From: Tetranychus cinnabarinus
Taxonomy: Eukaryota > Arthropoda > Arachnida > Trombidiformes > Tetranychidae
Length of the DNA stretch: 64,000 nucleotides
Assembly: GCA_022266195.1 (NCBI GenBank)
Contig: WHVY01000001.1
Coordinates: forward strand, 5,332,001-5,396,000
Reading direction: 5' to 3'
The notes under the pieces were generated by a model. The model did no database searches. It was not told where the DNA came from and worked only from the letters and a program-made list of their open reading frames with translations. Positions 32,006-43,000 of the stretch are shown one piece after another (positions within the stretch are counted from its first letter, which is position 1; each line of letters opens with the position of its first letter). The position numbers and the translations under genes are program-made.

Positions 32006-32552
32006 GCTGCCAAAAAACAACCTAACAGAACAAGCGAGGTTGGCGAGCCTAATCTAGAGGCGCACATCAGTCCCTTTTTACAATCAATTTATTTTCAATC
32101 TAATTTTTTAATCTAATCTATTAAAAATACCTTTGAATTACCTTATAGCGCCCTCACCAACGCCACTTTGTAAGCTTAACAAAATTGTATTGGGAGAATC
32201 CTCTTCTCCTCTACTCTTTGACCAGAACTATTGATCCATCAAATCTGATCCATATTTTTGAAAACAAAACAATTCCATTTAACAAACAAACAATTATTTT
32301 TCAATCATATTATTATATTTTTGATAAATTGATAGTCTTTTAAGCAAGAATCAGTAAAAATTGACAATCTTATTGCCTACAAGTTCTGTTATAATCTTGG
32401 CGATTTGGATTCGACTTTTATAATGTTGCCTGCACTGTAGTAATGAGTTGAGATATTCAAGCGACAAAAGGTTTATGTTCTTGATTACAGCTTTGAAAAT
32501 TACTTATAAAAAACTCCGTTGATTAAAAATTTAAGTGTTATTGATTTGCGGT

Positions 32553-34642
32553 TTAATCACTTGATGAACTACTGCTCCATCCTTTGTGTTTAAAGCCATG
32601 AAATTTATGAAACTTGTGTTTGAAAAATTTGGGACCTTTGAATTTATGTTTGTAAAGTTTTTTCAGTTTCTTCATCTGTGAATTGGAATTAAAGAAAAAT
32701 TAAAGAATTAAGAAACTGAAACTTAACTGAAAGAAATATCATCATTACAGATAAATAAAATACTTACAGGTTTATGCATAACAGCAGCTCCTAAAGCTGC
32801 AGCACCGATACCAGCAGCTATACCTCCGATTGGTATTGGTGATGATTTTTTGTGACCACCAGAAAGATATTTTGATCCAGCCCCTAACAGCGAGCCAGCT
32901 CCGAGTGCTGTTGCGGCTCCTGTCAATGCTGCTGACATGCCTCCACTATGAAATAATTGATAAATGAATGAATTAAAAATCTACAATTTTTAAACTAATA
33001 AACTCTTTTAATAATAATAATCGGACCTATGTTTCTGAGGATATGGATAGCCACTTTGACCAGGATAACCTTGTCCTTGGCCAGGATAAGCTTGGCCTGG
33101 TTGCGTTGGGTATCCTCCTTGGGTTGGATATCCTCCCTGAGTTGGGTATCCCCCTTGAGTTGGATATCCCGCCTGATTTGGAAAGCTTCCTTGAGTTGGT
33201 GGTGCTGGATAAGATGACGGTGGTGGTCCATAGGGCCCACTAGGTCCAGAATGTCCAGGCATTACCATAGTACCACCTGTTGGGGGATATCCTGCTGGAC
33301 CTGACTGAGGGTAAGGTGCTGGACCGGGTGGGTAAGCCGAGGTGGGTGGAAAAGGAGTTGAAGTTGGAGGATAAGGCGGCATAGCGGCTGAAGCTCCTGT
33401 TGGATAAGGTAAAGCGCTGCCAGATGGCCCAGAAGGATAAGGAGGCATTCCTGCTGAACCTGCAAAAAAATCAAGAACGGGTTAAGATAAAAAGTGAATC
33501 ATCTTAAATTTATCCAGAACAATTTAAGAAAATTTTCAAAAGTCATTCCCAACATGCATTGATAATATGCAATGATTTAAATACTAATAATATAGAATAT
33601 GATGATTAATTACCAGAAGGATATGGGACTTCAGGTCCCATAGGAGGTGCCGAGGGTAAAGGATTTTCTTCAAAAGCAATGCGGCCTATGCTTGTATCAC
33701 CATCAATAGAAATATGGCTTATTCTATGTATTGACATTCTATGTCGAAATTCAGTAAAGTGAACTCCGTTAACAGCAATCTTGAAGTCATCATTCTCAAC
33801 TAGAATAATTATTTCATAAGCTTCATTGGCGGTAAATGGGAAAAAAGATCCATGACTTTCTTCAGGACCCCAACGGCCGTTTTGCAGAGAATTACGAACT
33901 ACTCTAGGAGGTGGATTGAATACTGGACTGAAGTGAAGTGCGATATCATCTCTCGGGTTAACCGATGGTCCGCATTGTAAATTGATCGCAAAACTGAAAA
34001 AAAGGTAAAATCAAATCAAATGTGTGATAATGCAAAAATAAATGTTTGCGAAAACCAGATCTTGATCTATAAGAGCCAGTTAAACTCCACATCATCAAAG
34101 AAATCAGCTGATTGTCAATTTCAAATCTTTTATGAAATTATTGAAGTTCTCATTAAGGCAGGTTGATCTATATAACTTTTTCCAAGAAAAGTAATGAATG
34201 TCTTTTAAACAAGACTAAAAAGATGATCTAGTTGCAGAAAATCGATAGAGCGGCTTTCAAAAGTCAAGACAAACATCACAAAATTGAAATAATTATTCAA
34301 CTAATTGAGTACAGATAGCAATGAAAAGTTCGTTATGGAGAAAAGAAACTAGAACAAATCAGCATAAATGATGACACTTGCTCGGAAGTAAAAATTCATT
34401 TGACATAATCAACAGTAATTTACCATCTTGATGAAGGGCTAACTCTTCCTTGGATTCTAATTAAAAGGCCAGGACGAATTTGATTGAGTGAACCAATGAA
34501 TGGCAACACCTTGAGATTAAATGAGAAAAAGAGCAAAATAAACAATATTGTTGTTAAAAAATCACTATCAGATAGAAAGCTTTTATAATTTATTAATTGG
34601 TTTATTTTCACTTACCGGGTTTGATATCGGTGGTTGTGACAT
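32553..34642 (-). CDS. Galectin-like protein with Pro/Gly/Tyr-rich and Lys/His-rich tails (408 aa)
   Basis: Six exons (minus): 34642-34616, 34509-34424, 33993-33614, 33459-33027, 32945-32768 and 32675-32553; all phases agree. Residues 1-140 form a galectin fold: PFIGSLNQIRPGLLIRIQGR, FAINLQCG, ALHFSPVFNPPPRVVRNSLQ, NGRWGPEES, IILVENDDFKVAVNG. Galectins bind beta-galactosides through HxNxR, VxN and WGxEER. Here HxNxR reads HFSPV and the last Arg of WGxEER is Ser, so sugar binding may be altered. A Pro/Gly/Tyr stretch with four GGYPTQ-type repeats follows, then a Gly/Ala-rich hydrophobic segment (GGMSAALTGAATALGAGSLL), then a basic Lys/His end (KKLKKLYKHKFKGP..FHKFHGFKHKGW). The exon-4 donor (CATAG|GTCCGA) is imperfect. 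If unspliced, the protein ends early at 33008 (HRSDYYY), a plausible alternative isoform. Confidence 0.82.
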
Positions 34643-35082
34643 TTAAACAACAAAAATTTACTACGATAATTCAAGTCGATCAGATGATATTATATAATAA
34701 CAGATAGCAAAAAAATTCAAGGAAGAAGGAAATTTTTCCGGTTGCTTGGCAAGTCAAGTAAGTTACAAGCTATAGTAATACCATGGAAACAAGTTTATCA
34801 ACACTCAATGCTTCAGGTGATGTCTATTGCCTCGAAGATAACTTGAACTTAAAATCTGATCGAATTTTGGCCTTTTTTGAAATTTTTTTCGTTCTAAGTA
34901 CAAGTTAATATTTTGTAAATATTTAATAAATTTTTTTGTGGAAAGGCATGACTCTATAAATGACTTCAACATCAGTGTTTCTGTAACTGTTTTTGTTTTG
35001 TTTTTTTACATTGTGTTTGACTTTCGTCGAGTTTCAAATTTTGATGATTTTTAGACGATTGTGAAAAATATGACAATTCATC
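34643..35082. other. Divergent promoter interval, galectin and LIPT1
   Basis: 440 bp separate the start codons of the galectin (minus) and LIPT1 (plus). AT-rich, no TATA box recognised. Part of the galectin/LIPT1 neighbourhood recurs in degraded form at 39.3-39.8 kb. Confidence 0.5.
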
Positions 35083-36233
35083 ATGATCAGGTGATTGTAG
35101 CACATCTTATGGATTTCCTTCAGAGGAATCGTTTCAAATATTACGGTTAATAATAGCCAGACTCCTTTTAAGAAATATTTAGTCTAATTTTTGCTTTTTG
35201 GTTTTCCAGAACTCTCTCAACTAAAATTGGTTACTCTGATCAAGTGTTAAATCGTTCTGTAATCATCTCAACCAATGATAATATTTACCGTAATCTTGCC
35301 CTAGAGGATTGGCTCTATAACAAATATCCTGTTGTAAATAAATCAAAAACCTGGTATCGTTTGTTGTTATGGCATAACAAACCTTGTATTGTGCTTGGTC
35401 GTCATCAAAACCCTTGGAATGAAGTCCACATTAACCGTTGTCAAACACTTGGAATACCTATTGCAAGACGTAACAGTGGCGGAGGAACAGTTTTCCATGA
35501 TTTAGGAAATCTTAATTTATGCTTTCTCTCAGACAAGAAATCTTACAATCGAAAAAGAAACAACGAATTGATCATCAGAACTTTAAATAAATATTATGGA
35601 GTCAATTGTGAAATATCCAGCCGAGAAAATTTAATCACTAAAGATGGTGGTTTCAAAGTTTCTGGGACAGCCTCAAAACTTAGCTCATTATCAGCATATC
35701 ATCATTGCACTTTAATGCTGAATGTTGATTTAACATTAATGGTTAAAGTAACTAAAACTGGTTGTCATTTATTCGAGAACAAAGCAACTCCAAGTGTACA
35801 TGCATCCGTTGAAAATTTGTGTTCAATCTGTCCAAGTATCAATATGAATAATTTTATTTCTAATATATCATCAGAATTTATCAACGAATTTGGAGATAAT
35901 GGAATCATTGAAGTCGATCCAGATGACAGGAAATTTAACGATATCGATGCGAAATATGATGAACTGACCAGCTGGAAATGGATATTCGGTAAAACGCCAA
36001 AATTCGAAATTACTAATGAAGATTTCGGGATAAAATGCAAACTGGTCGTTAACTATGGATTAATTGAGAAAGTTGAAACTTTGCCATGTATGGATTTTTC
36101 GTTTCTCAAGGGTGTCAGATTTGTTAGAGAAGACGTTATAGCTAGTTTCATTTGCAATGAACATGAATTTGATCAAGATTATTTGTCTGCTAGGTCATTA
36201 ATAATCAAAATAATTGATCAAATTTATTCGTGA
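35083..36233 (+). CDS. LIPT1: Mitochondrial lipoyltransferase 1 (LplA-like)
   Basis: The main exon (35210-36233) carries the lipoate transferase fold: NLALEDWLYNKYP, LLLWHNKPCIVLGRHQNPW, the lipoyl-AMP loop ARRNSGGGTVFHDLGNLNL, FKVSGTASKL with the catalytic-site lysine, and a C-terminal accessory region. LIPT1 moves lipoyl groups to mitochondrial 2-oxoacid dehydrogenase E2 subunits. The exon has no good initiator Met before its conserved part and needs two extra bases in front. An 8-nt coding first exon at 35083-35090 (ATGATCAG before donor GTGATT) supplies exactly this and gives MIRTLSTKIGYSDQVLNRS, a reasonable targeting peptide; total 343 aa. That first exon is inferred, the rest is solid. 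AATAAA lies at 36434-36439. A degraded partial copy is at 39.3-39.8 kb. Confidence 0.9.
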
Positions 36234-36796
36234 AATGTAACTTTTTTAATCTTTTATAAATTGTAAGATAAAAAAGAAGCTTTTTGGAAAGAAGAGAAAA
36301 TGTTCATTTTGATCTTGTTAGCGATTATAAAAAAATTATCAGTTTACTTCAAGTTTCAAATTTTTCCATTTTTTATCATGCGATTTGATCGAGTTTTAAT
36401 TAGAAAGAAGGAAAAAATTATGACTTTCGGTTGAATAAATTTTAAGCTGAAAGATTTAAACTGTAAAGTATGATTATTGGGATGAATCTAACAGATATTA
36501 ATTTCATTCTCAGCATCAAATCTTCATTTAAAATGTAATAGGTTTGAATGCTTTGTTTGCATTAATCAACAACAGATAATCTTGAGTGAATCAGTTTTTA
36601 TCGTTGTTATTTGAGTCGACCCAATTAAATTTTCAGATTGACTCTTCGACATCAACCCAATGCATGAAGAAGGAAAAAATTATGAATTTATCATTTCCTT
36701 TTGTAGACCAATCGTCATTATTAAAATAATAAGTTACAATACATAGTATTTAAGAGCGAACATTTTAATTAAAGAAACAACTTTTATATTTACACC
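36234..36796. other. 3' flanks of LIPT1 and PPIL2 (convergent)
   Basis: LIPT1 3' region with AATAAA at 36434-36439, then AT-rich spacer to the PPIL2 stop. No further gene seen. Confidence 0.5.
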
Positions 36797-38356
36797 TCAC
36801 CAATCTGCAAAATTTCCAAATGTCGATCTTGCAACAATTTTCTTTTTGGATGGACCAGCAACTGCTAAATCCTTAGACTCTTCTTTGTCATCATCATCAT
36901 CGTATTTTATCGCTTTTAAATTAATCAAACTTCCTACGCTAGACCCACTTTCCGGTAATTTTTTCTCAGGCTTAGCAATGGTTTTTTTAGCCTCCTCTTT
37001 ATCTTTGAGTCTCTCGGCCTTAATTTCATCCTCAATTTCCTGGAATGGATTAACATATACAGTTGAACTTATCAATTTAACCTTTTTTTCCGGTCGGTCA
37101 TCCTTATCTGTAGGAATTTTTTCCAATTTGTCTAAAGTTTCTAAGCCTCCGACAACTTTTCCGAAAACAGTATGCTTTTTATCCAGATGACGACAGGACT
37201 TCAATGTAATGAAAAATTGAGATTTGTTTGTATTGGGTCCAGAGTTAGCCATGCTAACAACACCTCGGCCCTGATGAACAAGATGACCATTGAATTCATC
37301 CTCAAAAGGAGCACCGAAAATAGATTCACCACCTAGACCTGTACCTGTTGGATCTCCTCCTTGTATCATAAAATTTTTGATTAGACGGTGAAAAATAGTA
37401 CCATCGTAGTATTTTCTTGTACAGAGAGTTAAAAAATTTTGACATGTCTTAGGGGCATCTTTACAATACAGCTCTAAATTTAGATGACCATAGTTTGTCA
37501 TTAATTGGACATAGCCATTTTTCTTAATCATTGAATAGACTACATCAGTATCATCGATAGTTGCTGCTTCAATCTTCGTTGTCGGTACCATAACAGTGGA
37601 TGTTAAAGAGGCTGAAGCAGCACCCGTTGAGTAGATAGCTTTGTTAAATCGATCTGGAGCTTCTTGTTTTTCTGTATTAGCTGATTTTGGAACTTTTAAT
37701 GTAACCCCTTTTTCCTTCATTTCATCCAAAGTAGCTTTGGTAACAGAGTCCATATTTCTGAACATACTAGTCGCGTCAAATGTGTCTTCCTCTTCTACCC
37801 AACGTAGGTTTTGAACAATATGATGGAAGGAAGCGGCATTATGTTTCTCTATATTATTGGAATCTTGGAGGGTTATTATGTCTTTTTTTGTGAAGGGCTC
37901 ATCAGTAAGCAAATCTCTTAAATTGTTGACTTTCAAATTTAACTGCTCGATTGCCTCATAAGAATAAACATTACCAGTTGGTTTAATGGCGACAATGTGT
38001 GTATGTGAATTGAAAACCTTGTATAGGATTGGACATTGGTATTTTCCGTCCTCGTTCTTAGTGAAATTCAGTTTAGTTAAATTCTTCATTTCCAAGGGTT
38101 TGCCATCAATAGGACTAATCTTATGTTTAGCCAAGAATGGTACAATATTGGTAATATCAAAAATGTAGCCTTTATCATCACAGTAGGGGTCTTTGAAGGG
38201 TTGAAAAGATAAACAGCAATGATCGAAAGGTAATCGACTAAATCGACTCAATTGTTGTTGGCGCAAATCAGCATCAGGTAATCGACCACCATAAAAATAA
38301 GTGTATTCTGTAGTTGTCAAGTATAATTTATCCTTCTGATGTTGTCTCTTCCCCAT
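36797..38356 (-). CDS. PPIL2: U-box cyclophilin, peptidyl-prolyl isomerase-like 2
   Basis: Intronless, 519 aa, the usual length for PPIL2/CYC4. It starts MGKRQHQKDKLYLTTTEY. A U-box-like E3 ubiquitin-ligase module occupies about residues 36-110 (LPFDHCCLSFQPFKDPYCD..GYIFDITNIVPFLAKHKISP). A cyclophilin domain follows at about 280-440 (GHLNLELYCKDAPKTCQNFL, YYDGTIFHRLIKNFMIQGGD, GRGVVSMANSGPNTNKSQFF, LDKKHTVFGKVVGG). The catalytic Arg of FHR is present; the position of the cyclophilin-A Trp is His (CRHLDKKH), a change in keeping with weak isomerase activity in this class. PPIL2 is a nuclear spliceosome-associated protein. The tail is rich in Lys/Glu/Asp and ends ARSTFGNFADW. Head-to-head with POLR1H. 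Confidence 0.95.
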   Translation of the reverse strand: MGKRQHQKDKLYLTTTEYTYFYGGRLPDADLRQQQLSRFSRLPFDHCCLSFQPFKDPYCDDKGYIFDITNIVPFLAKHKISPIDGKPLEMKNLTKLNFTKNEDGKYQCPILYKVFNSHTHIVAIKPTGNVYSYEAIEQLNLKVNNLRDLLTDEPFTKKDIITLQDSNNIEKHNAASFHHIVQNLRWVEEEDTFDATSMFRNMDSVTKATLDEMKEKGVTLKVPKSANTEKQEAPDRFNKAIYSTGAASASLTSTVMVPTTKIEAATIDDTDVVYSMIKKNGYVQLMTNYGHLNLELYCKDAPKTCQNFLTLCTRKYYDGTIFHRLIKNFMIQGGDPTGTGLGGESIFGAPFEDEFNGHLVHQGRGVVSMANSGPNTNKSQFFITLKSCRHLDKKHTVFGKVVGGLETLDKLEKIPTDKDDRPEKKVKLISSTVYVNPFQEIEDEIKAERLKDKEEAKKTIAKPEKKLPESGSSVGSLINLKAIKYDDDDDKEESKDLAVAGPSKKKIVARSTFGNFADW

Positions 38357-38849
38357 TTTCAGAGCCTCTCAAGTGACACAGGACAAAAACAGAGAAACTA
38401 AAAGCGTTGTTTAATTTCAGAATATGATGAAAACTTTATAATTCACTAAAAATAGTTGATTTTATAAACACCAAAACAATTGTTAAACCAGCTGAAATTG
38501 TTTTCATGAAATCGATGTTCATATCAAAAGCTTGAATATCGATACATCAAAAGATATCGTAAAATATTACGCATTGAAAAGTTAACTTTCTCAATTGACT
38601 AAAATGTTCAATGACTATCACAGTCACTTGTATAGAAATGATTCGATCATCTTTTCATTTTTAATAGAAAACATCCTTAATATGAGCAAGATTGATCATG
38701 AAAAAATGAATACAATTGAGCACATCATGTCCGCGAAAAATATCGATATCTATCGGTTAGTTCGATATATCTCCACATGTTTTGGTTTTTGTTGATGAAA
38801 AACTCGTTGATCATTAGTTATTGGAAAATTATTTTATCATAGTTCAAAT
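38357..38849. other. Bidirectional promoter interval, PPIL2 and POLR1H
   Basis: 493 bp between divergent start codons. Several GATATCGAT-like AT/GATA stretches but no recognisable element. A 66-codon plus frame at 38595 has no similarity I recognise and is taken as chance. Confidence 0.5.
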
Positions 38850-39248
38850 ATGTCTTATGGTCAGATTCCACCGACAGCCACAGTCAAGACCAGTTTCCGT
38901 TCGAATCAATATTGCGCCGAATTTTGTGTAATTTGTGGAGCCATATTACCTTTACCAACTGGTTTCAGTTCGTACAATTTGCTTAAATGTGTAGCTTGTG
39001 GACACACAATTGGTATTGGACAATTTGATGGTACAACATCAACTACTCGGATAGTATTTAATAAACAAGATGACATGTTGGTGCAAAGAAAGGAAATGAA
39101 CAAAGGTCCAACCGTTGAACGTAAATGTAGACGTTGTCCCTCCGAAAAAATGTACTATTTCACACTCCAAACAAGATCTGCTGACGAAGGGCAGACGGTA
39201 TTTTATACATGTGCTGAATGTGGTGCTCAAGAAAATGAGAATTCATGA
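38850..39248 (+). CDS. POLR1H: RNA polymerase I subunit RPA12
   Basis: Intronless, 132 aa. An N-terminal zinc ribbon (residues about 26-51: CVICGAILPLP..LKCVACG) and a C-terminal TFIIS-type zinc ribbon (CRRCPSEKMYYFTLQTRSAD followed by EGQTVFYTCAECG) with the acidic Asp-Glu of RSADEGQT that inserts into the polymerase active site. Both ribbons and the short length match RPA12/ZNRD1, the Pol I subunit that supports transcript cleavage and termination in the nucleolus. AATAAA at 39284-39289, 36 nt past the stop. Confidence 0.95.
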   Translation: MSYGQIPPTATVKTSFRSNQYCAEFCVICGAILPLPTGFSSYNLLKCVACGHTIGIGQFDGTTSTTRIVFNKQDDMLVQRKEMNKGPTVERKCRRCPSEKMYYFTLQTRSADEGQTVFYTCAECGAQENENS

Positions 39249-39283
39249 TCAACTACTATTGGAGAAACTTAATATTTCCAGAG

Positions 39284-39289
39284 AATAAA
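39284..39289 (+). promoter_or_regulatory. Poly(A) signal of POLR1H
   Basis: AATAAA 36 nt after the POLR1H stop. It lies immediately before the duplicated galectin/LIPT1 relic. Confidence 0.6.
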
Positions 39290-39300
39290 CGATATCAGCC

Positions 39301-39775
39301 ATCAAAGGCCAAGACGAATATGATTAGATGAACCAATAAATGACAACACCATGAGATTAAATGAGAAAAAGAGCAAAATAAACTTTATTGATGTTAAAAA
39401 ATTACTAAAGTTAAGCTTAAAAATTACTTACAGGGTTTTGTTATCGGAAGATGTGACATTAAAGTAACAACAGATTAGCAAGACATAACAGTGGCGGAGA
39501 AACAGTTATCCAGTTTTTATGAAATCTTAATTTATGTTTTCTTTCAGATAAGAAAATCTTTAAATGGAAAAAGAAACAACGAATTTATTATCAGAACTTT
39601 AGATAAATATAATGAAGTAAATTGTGAAATATCCAGTCGAGAAAATTTAATTACTAAAGATGGTTGTTTCAAAGTTTCTGGAACAGCCTCAAAACGTCAA
39701 AATTTGAAATTATTAATGAAGATTTCGGAATAAGATGCAAACTGGTCTTAACGGATTAATCGAGAAAGTTTAAAT
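39301..39775 (+). pseudogene. Chimeric relic of the galectin 5' region and LIPT1
   Basis: Positions about 39305-39470 resemble 34467-34655, the first two exons and intron 1 of the minus-strand galectin gene, including the GAACCAATRAATGRCAACACC stretch. Positions about 39477-39690 resemble LIPT1 35470-35685 (AGACATAACAGTGGCGGAGA; ISSRENLITKDG; FKVSGTASK). It then jumps to sequence matching LIPT1 35997-36070 (AAATTTGAAATTATTAATGA). Frameshifts, a lost stretch between the galectin and LIPT1 parts and an internal LIPT1 deletion of about 300 bp make it non-functional. Order and orientation match the source locus about 4.5 kb upstream, so it is a DNA-level segmental duplicate, not a retrocopy. Confidence 0.85.
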
Positions 39776-40090
39776 TGTTTTATTAAAATGGACAATTTAT
39801 TTCAATTGAATGATTCTCATGTTTATCATTTTGTTCAATCAACATAAATTTTATCTCTAAATTTATGTAGGTGCCATCTGGTGAGTGTAAATTGAAACCT
39901 TAATAATCAATAGGACTGGAGATGGCACTGCCATCGAATTAAAAACAAAAAATAAACCAAAGTGTTTTTGAATGTTAATTTGAATGTGATTGATGATTTT
40001 TAAATGCTTAATTCGTTTGAGAACAGCATGTTTAGTTGCACTTGAGTAACTAGATATTTCTTCAGGGGTTATCTGCCCTGTATATAGATC
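39776..40090. other. Upstream region of the MYM-type gene
   Basis: AT-rich spacer. GTGCCATCTGGTG near 39871 and GAGATGGCAC near 39916 are near inverted copies. No gene seen. Confidence 0.45.
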
Positions 40091-43000
40091 ATGATTACTC
40101 GAAGTCGAAAAGCAGCGTTAAATTCAGCCCGAACAACATATTCATTCAATTCTGAAAACAGTGTTGAAACCAGTCCAACGAGTAACTGTTCCTATGGTTT
40201 CTCCAGATCACCGAGGAGACCAACGTCTACGGTTGTGATCACTACGGATCAAGAACTGGAAAAGACGGATGAAGAAATAATCAAGGATGTTGTTAATTAT
40301 ATGGTAGATACTGTTTCGAATCGGAGCTCAACTCCAACTCCAGAGATATCACCTGTAGTATCGAAAACATTGGATTATGGTGGATATGTTTATCCGAATT
40401 ACAAGGACAATACTAGTCCATTACTCAATCGACTGTCCATCTATGATAAATTAACTGATTTTGATGGTAGCATCACTGAAGCTTCCGATGATTCAGAAGT
40501 AGCTAATCAAGTAGAAGCTATCACTTGCGAAGTAGCTTTGGGTGAGTTTAGGTTTTTTATTTATCATTACGGGAACTCTACGGCTTATCTAGGACTTATT
40601 TAATGGGACAAATTTCATTCAATATCTTTCGAAAGTTGAGATATGAAAATTCGCATCCTTTAATCTTGAACAATTTTCAAGTGTTCGCACTTAGCGCTCA
40701 AATATCTCAAAAGTGCATCTCATATCTATGATTTATAAAATCTCAACTTAATCGAATGAAAATTTCTCGTTCAAACCGTTTTCAGGAAAGCTGTAAAGTT
40801 TCAGTGTATTATTGATTCATTAATGGTTTTACTAATTTTTTCTACAATTTACTTTTCTCTAGACGTTGATTTGTCTGAAGTAGATAGTGGACAATGCCCG
40901 GTTTGCGGTTTATATGGTAGACTTGGTTTCGAGGGTCTTTTAGATGATAGATTGGCTAAAGTGTGTTCAAAAAGGTGTGCAGATAAGTTCAGATTTAGCA
41001 GCAAAACAATTATTTGTGCCTCTTGTGGTAAAAGAATATCATCTGATTGCCAAGGATATTTACCTAATTTTGGATTTGAGAAGAATGTTTTATGCTCGGA
41101 AGAGTGTTTACTCAAATTCGAGAAGAAAAATGAACCCGTTCAAAAATGCTTCAATTGTAAGAAAGATATCATTTCAAATGAGAAAAGTGCACCCGTCTTT
41201 TACTGGCAAACAATGGAATTTTGCAGTCCTGAATGTATAAATAATCTTCAGCAATTTTGGGGAAAAAAGTGCGCCAATTGTGGTATTACTGTTCCCCAGC
41301 AATCTCTTGGTAAATATTCTGTTAGATTTGGGAATGTGATCAAACAATTTTGCTATGGTTCGTGTCTTGAGCAGTATAAAAAAGTAATTAAAGTCTGTGC
41401 AAACTGTCAGATCAATTTGTCAGGTGTGTATAATTATTTGTTTCCTCTTGTATCGAAGACTTTAATTTTAAATTTCTTTTCTTTCCAGGTTGTCTATCGA
41501 TCTGTTCTTCTGTAACTGGAGGATCTAATAAGAGAATTAGGGAATTTTGCGATCCAATTTGTCGCTCACATTATCTGCAAATGGTAGCTCTACGAAATTC
41601 AGCTAATAGTAATGAAGGCGCTTTTTCAGGATCAACTTGCGCCTGTTGTCAATGCTCTCGTATAGTCGAAAAAAGCAGTTGCCTTGATCTTATTTTCAGA
41701 GGACGAAAGTTCATGATTTGCAGTACTTTTTGTCTCTCGGCATTTAAATTTTCATTTGACGTGACTAAAATTATTTGTGAAAGTTGTTCCAAGTATGGTT
41801 GGTCTTATCGTCAAGTAAACATACTGCATTATTCCGGTTTTACAAAGCTTTTTTGCTCTCGAAAATGCCTCCAAATGCATGTGCTCAAAATTCGTCGTAT
41901 TCAATCCTGCTTAACATGTAATGTTAAAAAGTACAATTTTGACCTCGTGGAAAAATACGATGCTGCCTCTGGGGACTCTAAACTCTTCTGTTCAACTTAT
42001 TGTTACTCAACTTTCGAACTGAATGAATCTCAAAATAAAGGAAGGGAACCCAAAGCCTTTTGTGATTGGTGCCGAAGACTTGCCCGGTTATCTTATCATA
42101 TACCATCTCCTGAGAAAACTGTCAGAAACTTTTGTTCATACGTCTGTGTTCTAGGCCATCAAACACATTATGATACTTTATTGAATAGACATGGTATAGA
42201 CAACTCATCTCAACAAAGACCAAACCATCCCATTTCGATTAACAAAAGTGATTCACCATTTAAACATCCTGAATCCAGTTACACTTTTCGACATCTTTCT
42301 CATAATGTGAATAAAGAGAGTCCCACTGGAGCTAGTTATTTTGCTGATAGGTCAAAGAGTTTTAATATGTTATCATCTTCACCTTTAACTTGTTTTTCAA
42401 AACCATCCACATCAACGTCATTGACGTTTGAACCACCTTCACCACCGACGTCCAATAGTTTGCAGATGCCTTATTCCATGAGGTCGAGAACATTCAAATC
42501 ACTTTTAAAAAATGACGAAACTACATCACCAGAATCATCTTTAACCTCAAAACTCACATCGACAGCAATACCGACGTCGATATCAACATCTACATCTTCA
42601 TTAACATCGACACTGACACCGACCACATCGTTCAAACCATCAATATTAAAAACATCACCTTCACTTTCATCAACTTCTCAACCTGAACATTCAAACTTTA
42701 ACTCTATTGTATCATATCTTTTAACAGGCGGCAATAATCTCTCTAAGAAAGACAATGACAACAAAAATTATAGTCCAGAGAAACTTGGAATGCCCTCTCG
42801 TTATTTAAATCATGGAAGCACTGAAAATCTAGTTACTAAAGGATCCAATCTTAGCCCCGGTGATTCTGTGTCTGGTAAAAATGTTGCAGATAAGTCAACA
42901 ATGTGGTCACCACCAAAGCGATCTAAAGCTACCCTTTGTCGACCTTTTAGAAAAGATCGTCAAACACAGACAGAATTAGAAAATCAAATTCCGTTAAAGA

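Noticed and set aside
38595..38795. 66-codon frame between PPIL2 and POLR1H
   Set aside because: Sits in a divergent promoter interval, no domain, likely chance.
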